30,245 nucleotides of DNA from an uncultured Campylobacter sp. GTDB lineage: Bacteria; Campylobacterota; Campylobacteria; Campylobacterales; Campylobacteraceae. A model generated the notes under the pieces. That model did no database searches. It saw nothing but the letters and a program-made list of their open reading frames with translations, and was not told the origin of the DNA. The stretch is taken from assembly GCA_947090385.1 (NCBI GenBank), contig CAMUNZ010000007.1:1-30245 (forward strand), in the 5' to 3' direction. A program made the translations under genes and the position numbers. Each line of letters starts with the position of its first letter. Position 1 is the first letter of the stretch. Positions 1 to 8,145 of the stretch are shown here, piece after piece.

Positions 1-614
1 AAATGCATGATAATATTTTTTATGCTTAAATTTGATTTTACATCGTTTATTTTTGTCAATTCTTCTGTAAATTTCTTAAAATTTAATGGTTTTTTATATG
101 CGACTTTGTAATCAAAATTTTGCAAATTTATAAAAGAAGAATCTAAAGAAATCATAAATTCTTTCATTTTTACGCTTAAATCTAAAAGTTTATCTTTTTT
201 TGAATTTATATAAATTTTTGCGTCTTTTAATTTAATTTTCGAATTTTCTATGTCATCAAAATGAAATTCCACAAAATTATTGTTTAGCAGATTTTCGCTT
301 AAAATTATTTTTCCGCCAGTTAAATCAAAAATATCTTCAGAATTTTTAATTTTTACGAAATTTATGGATTTTACTCCGATAAAATCGTGATAAATTTTGC
401 TTTCTACTTCGAAATTTATATCTTTAATTTTTGCTTTAAAATTAGCATTTGCTCCAAAAAATGTTTTATTATAATTTATGTCTGTGATTATGAATTGCGA
501 TTTTAATTCATCAATCATTTCTTCATACTCTTTTTGCACTAAAATTCCAAGACAAAAATTTCCACAAATAGCAATTAAAATTATCAAAAATAAAAAAATA
601 GACAATTTTTTCAT
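1..614 (-). CDS. Partial DUF945/YdgA-like protein (3' end beyond left edge)
   Basis: About 204 codons are open from the ATG at 614 to the left edge, so the C-terminus is missing. The product starts with MKK and a hydrophobic stretch (about residues 4-24), giving a signal anchor. After this comes a soluble, Lys/Asn-rich region with alternating strand-like segments. This general architecture, and the way residues 35-80 read, recall DUF945 (YdgA-like) envelope proteins, but no diagnostic motif is visible and the assignment is weak. The ATG overlaps the stop of the upstream DedA gene as ATGA (614-611), so translation is probably coupled. It is the last visible member of the minus-strand run that begins at 3868. 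Alternative: an uncharacterised Campylobacter membrane-anchored protein. Confidence 0.55.
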   Translation of the reverse strand, partial: MKKLSIFLFLIILIAICGNFCLGILVQKEYEEMIDELKSQFIITDINYNKTFFGANANFKAKIKDINFEVESKIYHDFIGVKSINFVKIKNSEDIFDLTGGKIILSENLLNNNFVEFHFDDIENSKIKLKDAKIYINSKKDKLLDLSVKMKEFMISLDSSFINLQNFDYKVAYKKPLNFKKFTEELTKINDVKSNLSIKNIIMH

Positions 615-1177
615 AAATTTTTCTCCTTTTTTTTAGAAAATAATACAAAATAAATAAAAATCAATAAAATAATAAATCCTGCAATAAAATAAAACCAATT
701 TTCGCCATAATTTTCCCAAAATTGCATGATCTTTTCGCCAGCAAAATACGCAGTTAATCCTACGGAAGTAGCCCATATAATCGAGCTTATAGCATTTAAA
801 ATACTAAATTTTAAAAACGAGTATTTTGTAAGTCCAATCGCAAGTGGGATTATCGTTTTAACTCCATAAATATATTTTTTGATTAAGATTATTTTGCTTC
901 CATATTTTTTGATTAAAACTTGCGCGAGAGCTATTTTTCTACGATGTTTTTTTATATAAGGCATAACGTCTTTTTTTGAATATCTAGAAAGGCAAATCAA
1001 AACACAATCGCCCAAAAAATTTGCTATCGCCGCTACAATAATACAAAGCGAAATATCCATTTTCCCGCTACTTGCAAAAATTCCAGCACAAATTAGCCCA
1101 AACATTCCGCCGCCAAATGAAAGTACAAATAAAAAAAGATAGCCATAAGTGACTAAATTATTTAAAATTTCTTCCAT
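611..1177 (-). CDS. DedA family membrane protein
   Basis: A 188-residue integral membrane protein of the DedA/SNARE-associated (VTT) family. These proteins are linked to envelope homeostasis and undecaprenyl-phosphate or lipid translocation. Visible signatures are a glycine-rich first hydrophobic region, a GD-containing segment near residue 57 and the family's conserved second half: YGVKTIIPLAIG, then a phenylalanine/serine segment and an IIWA segment, followed by a final membrane helix (about 160-182) and a KKKE tail. The length is close to the family norm of about 200. I chose the ATG at 1177, which shares one base with the upstream TGA stop (TGATG). A TTG one codon earlier is possible but less likely. 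No separate Shine-Dalgarno sequence is evident, consistent with coupling to the SYLF gene. From memory, a membrane protein gene also follows rny in C. jejuni (Cj1210). Confidence 0.85.
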   Translation of the reverse strand: MEEILNNLVTYGYLFLFVLSFGGGMFGLICAGIFASSGKMDISLCIIVAAIANFLGDCVLICLSRYSKKDVMPYIKKHRRKIALAQVLIKKYGSKIILIKKYIYGVKTIIPLAIGLTKYSFLKFSILNAISSIIWATSVGLTAYFAGEKIMQFWENYGENWFYFIAGFIILLIFIYFVLFSKKKEKNL

Positions 1178-1746
1178 CAAAAACTACTTAAAATTTCTGT
1201 GAGTTTATAAGAATTTTCTAACGAAAAATCTTGATTTTTGCTAAGTTTTATAGAAGTTCCGCCTAAATTTACACCTGCAAAAAGCCCTTTTGCGCTGCTA
1301 AAAGTGTATAAATCTTCATCTGTTAAATTTATACTCTCTCCGCCTTTGCTTTTTGTTCCAAAAACAGAACTAGAATCTCCACTAAAATTTAAATTTTGTT
1401 CTAAAATTTGATTTATCAAATTTTCGTTATGTATAAAAATAACAAGATCTTTTACTGAAAAACCAATTTGAAAGCCGACATTTGCGCCACCGATATCAAC
1501 GGCTTTATATTCCCAATCGCCGTTTGATTTAATAGCAATTAGTCCGTTTCCGAATTTTGCCCCAAAAATCAATCCGCCGCTTTTAAAATTTGGAAAAATT
1601 AAAACGGCTTTTGTATTTTGTAAAATTTCGTTTGTTGGAGCTTTGCTTGGATTGTGGATTATATTTTTTAAAGTTTTTGTGCAATCTTCGAAAATTTCGC
1701 CAAAACAAAATCCGCAAAAAAATAAAATCAAAAATAATTTTTTCAT
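1177..1746 (-). CDS. Secreted SYLF/YSC84-domain lipid-binding protein
   Basis: A 189-residue protein with an apparent signal peptide (MKKLFLILFFCGFCFG, cleavage about residue 16-18). The rest matches the SYLF (YSC84) domain pattern: an early segment in which 'AVLIFPNF' leads into 'GGLIFGAKFGNG', then 'GANVGFQIGFSVKDLVIFI' and a late 'AKGLFAGVNLGG' segment. SYLF domains bind phosphoinositides in eukaryotes. Bacterial members are periplasmic and of uncertain function. The ATG at 1746 follows an AGGAT element lying within the rny stop codon (rny ends at 1756), so it is co-transcribed with rny and followed directly by the DedA gene. A lipid or envelope role alongside DedA is inference from context. 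Family confidence is high, role confidence low. Confidence 0.85.
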   Translation of the reverse strand: MKKLFLILFFCGFCFGEIFEDCTKTLKNIIHNPSKAPTNEILQNTKAVLIFPNFKSGGLIFGAKFGNGLIAIKSNGDWEYKAVDIGGANVGFQIGFSVKDLVIFIHNENLINQILEQNLNFSGDSSSVFGTKSKGGESINLTDEDLYTFSSAKGLFAGVNLGGTSIKLSKNQDFSLENSYKLTEILSSF

Positions 1747-1755
1747 ATTTTTATC

Positions 1756-3309
1756 CTATTTTGCATAATCAACAGCGCGAGTTTCACGAATAATGCTAAC
1801 TTTAATTTCGCCAGGATATTGTACTTTTTCTTCAATTTCGTTTGCTATTTCTCTTGCTAAAAGCACGGCTTCATCATCGTTTATAAGTGATGCATTTGCG
1901 ATAACTCTAATTTCTCGTCCGGCATTTATAGCGTATGCTTGTTTTATCCCACGTTTATCTTTTGCTATATTTTCGATTTCTTCAACTCTTTTTAAAAAGC
2001 TTTCTAAAACTTCTCTTCTTGCTCCAGGTCTTGCTGCGCTTAAAACATCTGCTGCACAGACTGCTGCTGCTTCTACACTAAATGCTTCTTCGTGTCCGTG
2101 ATGAGCGTAAATTGCATTTATAACAACAGGATGTTCTTTGTATCTTCTGCAAATCTCAGCACCTAAATCGACGTGACTTCCTTCAAATTCGTGAGTTAAA
2201 GCTTTTCCTATGTCGTGCAAAATTCCAGCTCTTCTTGCTAAAATTTCATCTCCACCAGTTTCTGCAGCTATAATTCCTGCAAGATGTGCTACTTCTAAGC
2301 TATGTGCTAATGCATTTTGTCCATAACTTGCTCTAAATCTTAATTTTCCTATCAATTTTACGATTTCTGGATGGATATTTCTAACTCCTAAATCTATCAA
2401 TACATTTTCGCCGTCTTCAAGAGTATTTGCTTCAAATTCTTCGCAAACTTTCTTATGGATATCTTCTATCCTTGCTGGTTGAATTCTTCCATCTTCAACT
2501 AAAAGTTCGATAACTTTCGTAGCAATCGCTCTTCTGTAAAGATTATGACAACTCACAATTATCGCATTTGGAGTGTCGTCGATGATTATATCAACGCCTA
2601 AAATCATCTCTAAAGTTTTTATATTTCGCCCTTCTTTTCCGATAATTCTACCTTTTAAATCGTCATTTTTTATATTTACAACATTTATCAATCTTTCTGC
2701 TGCAAATTCTCCTGCAAATCGGCTTGTAGCTTGTGCTAATATATAATTTACTCGTCTTTTAATATCTCTTTTTGCTTCTTCTTCTTGACGACGAACGATA
2801 TGGGCAATATCTGCGCGAGATTTTTCTTCTACTTTTTTAAGTACAATCTCTTTCGCTTCTTCGCTTGTAAGTCCTGCTGAATGCTCTAAAATTTTAAGCG
2901 CTTCGCTTAATTTATCTTGATAAGCAATTTTAAGATTATTCCCTTCTTCAATCAAATTTTTTGCTTTTAATTCTCTATTTTCGATATCTTTTTCTAAATT
3001 TTTTACTCTTTTTTGCTCATCATTTAAATTTTGTTCTTTTTTGCTAACTTCATCAAATTTTAAATCAAATTCTTTTTGAAGTTTTATAGTTTTTTCTTCA
3101 TACTTTTTTTTTGCTTCAAATTCGGCTTCAACTACTGTAATTTTTGCATTTGTTAATTTTGTCTCAGCTTCAAATTCTATAGCTTTTGCTTTTGCTTTTG
3201 CTTGTTCGATAAAGACATTGTAGTTTGCATCATTTATTTTTTTAGCTACTACATATCCTACTCCAACACCCACCAATACGGCGATTAAACCTACTAAAAT
3301 TTCTATCAT
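1756..3309 (-). CDS. rny: Ribonuclease Y
   Basis: A 517-residue membrane-anchored endoribonuclease that initiates mRNA decay. An N-terminal transmembrane helix (about residues 4-22, MIEILVGLIAVLVGVGVGYV) is followed by a long charged coiled coil (about 30-180). A KH RNA-binding domain has GRIIGKEGRN at 220-229. The HD phosphohydrolase domain has HDIGKA with catalytic H365/D366 and the downstream HAxHHG-like YAHHG near 401-405. The length matches the family (about 510-520). The ATG at 3309 is supported by a strong GAGGAAA site just upstream and by the canonical N-terminal anchor. The upstream cyclo-ligase frame runs 68 bases into this gene, which is unusual. An A9 run in the coding strand (plus-strand T9 at 3104-3112) falls in the EAKKKY stretch of the coiled coil. 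Confidence 0.97.
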   Translation of the reverse strand: MIEILVGLIAVLVGVGVGYVVAKKINDANYNVFIEQAKAKAKAIEFEAETKLTNAKITVVEAEFEAKKKYEEKTIKLQKEFDLKFDEVSKKEQNLNDEQKRVKNLEKDIENRELKAKNLIEEGNNLKIAYQDKLSEALKILEHSAGLTSEEAKEIVLKKVEEKSRADIAHIVRRQEEEAKRDIKRRVNYILAQATSRFAGEFAAERLINVVNIKNDDLKGRIIGKEGRNIKTLEMILGVDIIIDDTPNAIIVSCHNLYRRAIATKVIELLVEDGRIQPARIEDIHKKVCEEFEANTLEDGENVLIDLGVRNIHPEIVKLIGKLRFRASYGQNALAHSLEVAHLAGIIAAETGGDEILARRAGILHDIGKALTHEFEGSHVDLGAEICRRYKEHPVVINAIYAHHGHEEAFSVEAAAVCAADVLSAARPGARREVLESFLKRVEEIENIAKDKRGIKQAYAINAGREIRVIANASLINDDEAVLLAREIANEIEEKVQYPGEIKVSIIRETRAVDYAK

Positions 3310-3868
3310 ATTTTCCTCTTAACATATAATTTTTTTTCGCAGTTATATAAAAATCACCAACAATATCGTGTTTTTTGCATAAATTTTGATTACAAAAAAG
3401 ATCACAAATTTCTACAAAAACTACGATGGGTTTATTTTTTAGCATACTAAAAAACATATCATAAAATCCTTTACCATGCCCAATTCTAGCCATATTACCA
3501 TCAACTGCGATTGTTGGTACAATAGCTAAATCAATCTCTTTAAAAAAAGCATTTGAATTTGGTGATTGTCTAACTCCAAACTTTGCAACTTTTAAAGGTA
3601 GCCGAAATTTTACCATTTTTAAGCTAATATTTAGCATAAATGGCACATAAAAAGTAACTTTGTTTTTGAAAATTCTACGCAAACATAGCAAATTTGGTTC
3701 ATGCTTTAATGGGATAAAAATTAAAACATTTTTCGCATCAAAAATTTCTATTATTTTTGCAATTTTATTAAAAATTGCATGATTTTTGGATTTTGCAAAA
3801 ATTTTTACACTATTTTTTAACTTATTTTTAGCTATTTTTCTAAATTCTTCTTTTGAAAATTTATCCAT
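3242..3868 (-). CDS. 5-formyltetrahydrofolate cyclo-ligase family protein
   Basis: A 208-codon frame for the enzyme that converts 5-formyl-THF to 5,10-methenyl-THF using ATP (MTHFS/YgfA family). The family signature is the loop GHGKGFYD (about residues 132-139), with preceding 'LAIVPTIAVD' and an N-terminal 'EEFRKIAKNKLKN' helix typical of the fold. As written, the last 28 residues are translated from DNA that also encodes the RNase Y anchor, giving a 68-base overlap. This tail begins just after an A8 run (plus-strand T8 at 3330-3337). With one A more, the frame would end in TGA overlapping the rny ATG (ATGA), giving about 187 residues. With one A less it would stop at about 182. Both are near the usual family length, so the true C-terminus is uncertain. 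It heads the rny-SYLF-DedA run and is divergent from the lipoprotein at 3935. Confidence 0.9.
   Translation of the reverse strand: MDKFSKEEFRKIAKNKLKNSVKIFAKSKNHAIFNKIAKIIEIFDAKNVLIFIPLKHEPNLLCLRRIFKNKVTFYVPFMLNISLKMVKFRLPLKVAKFGVRQSPNSNAFFKEIDLAIVPTIAVDGNMARIGHGKGFYDMFFSMLKNKPIVVFVEICDLFCNQNLCKKHDIVGDFYITAKKNYMLRGKYDRNFSRFNRRIGGCWSRICSS
3330..3337. repeat. T8/A8 homopolymer deciding the end of the cyclo-ligase frame
   Basis: Eight T on the plus strand (A8 in the coding direction) sit eight codons before the rny start codon. With A8 the cyclo-ligase frame continues 68 bases into rny. With A9 it ends as ATGA at the rny start, and with A7 it ends a few codons later in TAA. The other junctions in this operon are 1- or 4-base overlaps, so A9 would fit the local pattern. 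Confidence 0.8.
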
Positions 3869-3897
3869 TTAAAATCAACTTTTAATTTAAAATTTTG

Positions 3898-3903
3898 TAT
3901 AAT
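3898..3903 (+). promoter_or_regulatory. -10 element for the lipoprotein-ftsY-radA operon
   Basis: A perfect TATAAT preceded by TTTTG sits 31 bases before the ATG at 3935 in the 66-base divergent gap. It fits the Campylobacter sigma70 pattern (strong -10, T-rich upstream region instead of a clear -35). A weak GGTGG-type ribosome site follows at about 3926-3930. Confidence 0.7.
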
Positions 3904-3934
3904 AGCGAATTTCAAGTAAATTTTTGGTGGTTAT

Positions 3935-4465
3935 ATGAAAAAAATTTTATCTATTGTTTTGCTATTTTTTATTTTGGGTTGTGATAACAAAAGCGATCTT
4001 GAAGAGAAAAAAAGCGATGAAAATTTAAGCGTTATTACAAAGGACAAAAATATAAATTTAAATTTAAAATTTGATGATAATAAAACTATTTTTGTTTCGC
4101 GCATTGATGATAAAATTTCTGTGAAAAGTAATAAAAATCCAGTTGTTTTTTTATTTATGACCGATTGGTGCAAGCCTTGTTTGGCGCAAATAAAAGTTTT
4201 TAACGAACTTTATAAAAAATATCCAAATATTAATATAGTAGCCGTTATGCTTGAGGATTTTGACGCAAATTTTAAAGAGAAAAATGATATAAAATTTAAT
4301 TTATTAAGAAAAGATAGCGAAATTTTAAAAGATATTTTTGAAATTTCTGCTATGCCAAGTATAATTATGATCAACAAAAAGGGCAAAATTTCTGAGAAAT
4401 TTGTAGGAAATGTTGCTTATGAATTTTTAGATATTGAATTTATGCAGGTTTTATATGATGATTAA
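3935..4465 (+). CDS. Thioredoxin-fold lipoprotein (TlpA/ResA-like)
   Basis: A 176-residue protein with a lipoprotein signal (lipobox ILGC, Cys16), then an acidic/lysine linker (about 18-60) and a thioredoxin fold. The active site is CKPC at residues 79-82 in TDWCKPCLAQ, and the cis-proline is P141 in SAMPSI. Family knowledge suggests a membrane-tethered periplasmic thiol-disulfide reductase, possibly for cytochrome c maturation or disulfide reshuffling. The partner cannot be told from sequence. It begins the plus-strand operon with ftsY and radA. The same position holds a thioredoxin-like lipoprotein in C. jejuni (Cj1207c, from memory). The ftsY start lies inside its last codons, indicating coupling. 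Confidence 0.88.
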   Translation: MKKILSIVLLFFILGCDNKSDLEEKKSDENLSVITKDKNINLNLKFDDNKTIFVSRIDDKISVKSNKNPVVFLFMTDWCKPCLAQIKVFNELYKKYPNINIVAVMLEDFDANFKEKNDIKFNLLRKDSEILKDIFEISAMPSIIMINKKGKISEKFVGNVAYEFLDIEFMQVLYDD

Positions 4466-5327
4466 TTTTTTTAAAAAGGGTCTTGAAAAAACTTTTGGTG
4501 AAATTTCTAAGATAAAAAAAGATAAAAAAATCAATAAAGAAATTTTAGAAGAGATTTTGCTTGAAAGCGATGTTGCTTATGAGATTGTAGAAGAAATTTT
4601 ATATTATTTGCCACCAAAAAATATGGTCGATAAAGCCGATTTAAAAAGAGTTTTATTGACATATTTTTTGTATGAAAATGAAAAACCAGTCGCGACTTTG
4701 CCGTTTGTAGAGCTTATAATCGGCGTAAATGGCGCTGGAAAAACTACAACTACCGCAAAATTAGCAAATTTTTATAAGAAGCAAAAAAAATCTGTTATGC
4801 TTGCAGCTTGCGATACTTTTAGAGCTGGTGCGATAGAGCAGTTAAAATTATGGGCAAATAAAATAGAAATTCCGATAATTGTTTCTCATCAAGGACACGA
4901 TCCAGCCGCTGTAGCTTTTGATGCAGTAAATTCTGCTGTGGCTAAAAAGATAGATAATTTATTAATAGATACCGCCGGGCGCCTTCAAAATAGGCAAAAT
5001 TTAGCAAATGAACTTGATAAAATAGTTCGTCTTTGTTTAAGAGCAAAAGAGGGTGCTCCAAATCGTAAAATTTTGGTGCTTGATGGCACGCAAGGTAGAG
5101 CGGCTTATTCTCAAGTTGTAGCTTTTAACGAAATGGTAAAACTTGATGGATTAATCATAACAAAACTTGATGGAACTCCAAAAGGCGGGGCTTTATTTAG
5201 TGTGGCAAGAGATCTAGAACTTCCGATTTTATATATGGGTATTGGTGAAGGACTTGATGATTTGGTAGAGTTTGATTCGCAAAAATTTGTTGATGAATTA
5301 GTAGCTGGAATTTATGGCGAAAATTAA
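4455..5327 (+). CDS. ftsY: Signal recognition particle receptor FtsY
   Basis: A 290-residue SRP receptor GTPase that docks ribosome-nascent chain-SRP complexes at the inner membrane. It has an N domain (about 1-80) and a G domain with G1 GVNGAGKT (about 90-97), the DTFRAGA motif (about 120-126), G3 DTAGR (about 172-176) and G4 TKLDGTPKGG (about 236-245), ending in the GIGEGLDDL region. The long acidic A domain of E. coli FtsY is absent; the short basic N-terminus is usual for short-type FtsY. I chose ATG 4455 because an AGG element at 4446-4448 is correctly spaced. ATG 4458 is nearly equivalent, and a TTG at 4434 would add seven unlikely residues. It overlaps the lipoprotein gene by 11 bases and radA by 14 bases. 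Confidence 0.96.
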   Translation: MMINFFKKGLEKTFGEISKIKKDKKINKEILEEILLESDVAYEIVEEILYYLPPKNMVDKADLKRVLLTYFLYENEKPVATLPFVELIIGVNGAGKTTTTAKLANFYKKQKKSVMLAACDTFRAGAIEQLKLWANKIEIPIIVSHQGHDPAAVAFDAVNSAVAKKIDNLLIDTAGRLQNRQNLANELDKIVRLCLRAKEGAPNRKILVLDGTQGRAAYSQVVAFNEMVKLDGLIITKLDGTPKGGALFSVARDLELPILYMGIGEGLDDLVEFDSQKFVDELVAGIYGEN

Positions 5328-6651
5328 AAGTGTTTTTGAATGTCAAGCCTGTGGTGATAGACAATCAAAATGGCTTGGTAAATGTCCTAAATGTGGTGCT
5401 TTTGATAGTTATTTAGAATTAAAACCAGATCAAATAGAAATTTTAAATCAAATCGCAAAAAGTGCAAAATCATCTTCAAAAGCTGTAGAAATTTCTGATA
5501 TAAAAATAGAAAAAATAAATCGAATTTCTACTTGCGATAATGAGCTTGATTTAGTTTTAGGTGGTGGAGTTGTAGCTGGTTCGCTTGTTTTGATAGGCGG
5601 AAGTCCTGGGATTGGCAAATCCACACTTTTGTTAAAAATCGCTTCAAATTTGAGTCAAAACGAGCTGGTTTTGTATGTCAGTGGCGAAGAGAGTCAAAGT
5701 CAAATTAAATTAAGAGCCGATCGTTTAAATGCTGCAAAAAAGAATTTGTTTTTATTGACAGAGATAAATTTAGAAAACATTTTAGACGAAATAAACAAAA
5801 AAGATTACAAATTTATCGTAATTGACAGCATACAAACGCTTTTCTCGGATAAAATCTCATCAGCTCCCGGATCTGTTTCGCAAGTCAGAGAGATAACCTT
5901 TGAGCTTATGAGAATTGCTAAAGAAAGAGATATAGCAATTTTTATAATAGGTCATATAACAAAAGATGGCTCAATTGCTGGACCTAGAATTTTAGAACAT
6001 ATGGTCGATGTCGTTTTATATTTTGAAGGAGATTCAAGTAGAGAACTTCGAATTTTGCGTGGTTTTAAAAATCGTTTCGGCTCAACTAGCGAGATTGGTA
6101 TTTTTGAAATGACAAATGAGGGATTGATTAGCGCTAAAAATGTCGCGAATAAATTTTTTTCTAGGACGAATTCTGTAAGCGGGACGGCTTTAACTATCAC
6201 CATGGAAGGAAGTAGGGCATTGGTTGTCGAAATTCAAGCTCTTGTTTGTCAAAGCCCTTATCCAAAAAGAAGTACGACAGGTTTTGATAAAAATAGACTC
6301 GATATGCTTTTAGCACTTTTAGAAAGAAAGCTTGAAATCGGGCTTGGCGGTTTTGATGTTTTTATAAATGTCGTTGGTGGCGTTAAAATCACAGAAACTG
6401 CTTGTGATTTGGCTGTCGTTGCTGCGATAATTTCTAGTTTTAAAAATCGTCCTTTAAGCAAAGATACCGTTTTTTTAGGAGAAGTGAGTTTAAATGGCGA
6501 AATAAGAGAAATTTTCAATCTTGATTTGCGCATAAAAGAGGCTGCAACTCAAAAATTTAAAAATATCATCACGCCTCAAATTCCGCAAAATTCACAAGGT
6601 TTGAAGGTTTTTTCAACTACACAAATAAATAAAATTTTAGATTGGATGTAA
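5314..6651 (+). CDS. radA: DNA repair protein RadA
   Basis: A 445-residue RecA-like ATPase that promotes branch migration during recombinational repair. An N-terminal C4 zinc finger has Cys10, 13, 24 and 27. The Walker A motif is GGSPGIGKST (95-104). The RadA-specific KNRFG motif is at 252-256, and a C-terminal Lon-protease-like domain starts near 300. Length and domain order match the family. The ATG at 5314 lies inside the end of ftsY (14-base overlap), so the two are translationally linked. The ftsY-radA pair is conserved in Campylobacter. No anomalies are seen. Confidence 0.97.
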   Translation: MAKIKSVFECQACGDRQSKWLGKCPKCGAFDSYLELKPDQIEILNQIAKSAKSSSKAVEISDIKIEKINRISTCDNELDLVLGGGVVAGSLVLIGGSPGIGKSTLLLKIASNLSQNELVLYVSGEESQSQIKLRADRLNAAKKNLFLLTEINLENILDEINKKDYKFIVIDSIQTLFSDKISSAPGSVSQVREITFELMRIAKERDIAIFIIGHITKDGSIAGPRILEHMVDVVLYFEGDSSRELRILRGFKNRFGSTSEIGIFEMTNEGLISAKNVANKFFSRTNSVSGTALTITMEGSRALVVEIQALVCQSPYPKRSTTGFDKNRLDMLLALLERKLEIGLGGFDVFINVVGGVKITETACDLAVVAAIISSFKNRPLSKDTVFLGEVSLNGEIREIFNLDLRIKEAATQKFKNIITPQIPQNSQGLKVFSTTQINKILDWM

Positions 6652-6653
6652 TA

Positions 6654-7184
6654 ATGAAAAGATTAGTTTTTGTTGTCGATATGGTAAATGGTTTTGTAAA
6701 ATTTGGCGCTATGGCTGATTGTAAAATTGCCGAAATTATCCCAAATATTATAGAAAAAATAAAATCTTGCGACGATGTTCATTTTTTGTGCGATAATCAT
6801 GACGCAAATGATTTAGAATTATCATTTGGCTATCCGCTTCATTGTCTTGAAAATAGCGATGAAAGCAAGATTGTAGAAGAACTCAAAATTTTTGCAAATC
6901 ACAAAAATGTTACATTTAAAAAATCTACAAATGCATTTTTTAAATTAGATAAAAAAATTTTGGATTATTTTGACGAATTTATAATTACTGGATGTTGCAC
7001 CGATATTTGTGTTTTACAATTTGCTTTGACTTTAAAAGCATATTTAAATGAATTTAATATAAATAAAAGAGTAATTGTGCTAGCTAATTGTGTTGAAACT
7101 TTTAACGCACCCACTCATAACAGAGAATATTACAATGAAATTGCGTTAAATTTGATAAAAAATGCTGGCGCTGAGGTTATATAA
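6654..7184 (+). CDS. Nicotinamidase-like cysteine hydrolase (isochorismatase superfamily)
   Basis: A 176-residue protein with the complete catalytic signature of the isochorismatase/nicotinamidase superfamily: Asp9 in VVDMVNGF, Lys89/90 in FKKST, and the nucleophile Cys119 in CTDICV. A plausible metal set, D47/H49 (CDNHD) and H63 (GYPLHC), resembles nicotinamidase. The probable reaction is amide hydrolysis, for example nicotinamide to nicotinate in NAD salvage, but the substrate is not proven by motif alone. I chose ATG 6654, three bases after the radA stop, with GGATG as ribosome site. An upstream in-frame TTG at 6642 is less likely. It is the last gene of the operon and converges on the DUF475 gene with an 8-base overlap of coding ends. 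Confidence 0.85.
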   Translation: MKRLVFVVDMVNGFVKFGAMADCKIAEIIPNIIEKIKSCDDVHFLCDNHDANDLELSFGYPLHCLENSDESKIVEELKIFANHKNVTFKKSTNAFFKLDKKILDYFDEFIITGCCTDICVLQFALTLKAYLNEFNINKRVIVLANCVETFNAPTHNREYYNEIALNLIKNAGAEVI

Positions 7185-8145
7185 TTTTTTTTGATTTTAT
7201 AATCGAACATATAAAAGCTATAAAAATAAAACCAAAACCTATCGTACCTGTAATAATCTCGCTAACTTCAAAATACAATTTTAAAAACATGATTATCGCT
7301 AATGCTAAAATCGCATAATGCGCTCCATGTTCTAAATATAAAAAGTTTTCAAGTGTTTTTTTCTCAACCATAAAAATAGTTATAGATCTTACAAACATAG
7401 CTCCTATGCCAAGTCCGATCATGATTATAAATATATTGTCGCTTAAAGCAAAAGCCCCAATAACTCCATCAAAGCTAAAACTAGCGTCCAAAATTTCAAG
7501 ATACAAAAATCCCATTAAGCCATTTTTAATCCCATTTGTATCAAATGCCGCGTCAAATCCAGATATCAAACTATGAAGTAAAATCGCACTAAAATAAGCG
7601 TCGCTATATTCTGGTTTTTCGTAAATCAAAATAAGTCCGACAAAAATCGCGATTATAACGCTCATATTTGGAACTTTTTTTAGCAAATTTGTTACGGCAT
7701 TATTTTCTAAAATTTTAAGCCAATAAATTTCTCTTTTTTTATCAAAAAAGAAATCATTAAAAACCATGAGTAAAAATCCGCCACCAAAAATGTAAATTTC
7801 ATTTTTGCTTTCTTCTAAAGCTTCGTGATAATGGGCTGGATTTGTGATGGCTATTTTTAACGTTTCAAAAACTCCAAGCCCGCTGGCAACGGCTACTATA
7901 ACAAGCGGAAAAATAAAACGCATCCCAAAGACTGCGATCGGAATTCCCCAAACGATAAATCTTTTTTGCCAAATAAACGACATATTTTGCAAAGTTTTAG
8001 CATTTACAACGGCATTATCAAAACTAAGGCTAATTTCCAAAATGGACAACAAAAATGCTATATAAATCGCAGAAAATCCACCTAAAAAGTAAGCGATTAT
8101 AAATCCTATAATAGTTATTAAAAAAGATGAATAAAAATATTTCAT
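7177..8145 (-). CDS. DUF475 (TerC-like) integral membrane protein
   Basis: A 322-residue polytopic membrane protein with about eight hydrophobic segments. The family motif SFDNAVVNAK lies near residues 41-50, and a second acidic membrane motif SFDGVIGAFAL lies in the second half. A middle segment contains VFNDFFFDKKREIYWL. These match DUF475, a relative of TerC, a family implicated in metal export or tellurite resistance. The substrate of DUF475 members is unknown. The ATG at 8145 shares one base with the stop of the upstream PAS gene (TAATG) and has no recognisable Shine-Dalgarno site, so its synthesis probably depends on translation of the PAS gene. It is the 3'-terminal gene of the rpsB-to-argS run. 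Confidence 0.85.
   Translation of the reverse strand: MKYFYSSFLITIIGFIIAYFLGGFSAIYIAFLLSILEISLSFDNAVVNAKTLQNMSFIWQKRFIVWGIPIAVFGMRFIFPLVIVAVASGLGVFETLKIAITNPAHYHEALEESKNEIYIFGGGFLLMVFNDFFFDKKREIYWLKILENNAVTNLLKKVPNMSVIIAIFVGLILIYEKPEYSDAYFSAILLHSLISGFDAAFDTNGIKNGLMGFLYLEILDASFSFDGVIGAFALSDNIFIIMIGLGIGAMFVRSITIFMVEKKTLENFLYLEHGAHYAILALAIIMFLKLYFEVSEIITGTIGFGFIFIAFICSIIKSKKII

Noticed and set aside
3104..3112. T9 run (A9 in the coding strand) inside rny as a phase-variation tract
   Set aside because: It encodes lysines in the coiled coil of an intact gene, and A/T runs of this length are expected in so AT-rich a genome. No truncated alternative product is evident.
7177..7200. Terminator between the convergent hydrolase and DUF475 genes
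   Set aside because: Only a T8 run and short AT palindromes are present; no stem of useful length could be drawn.
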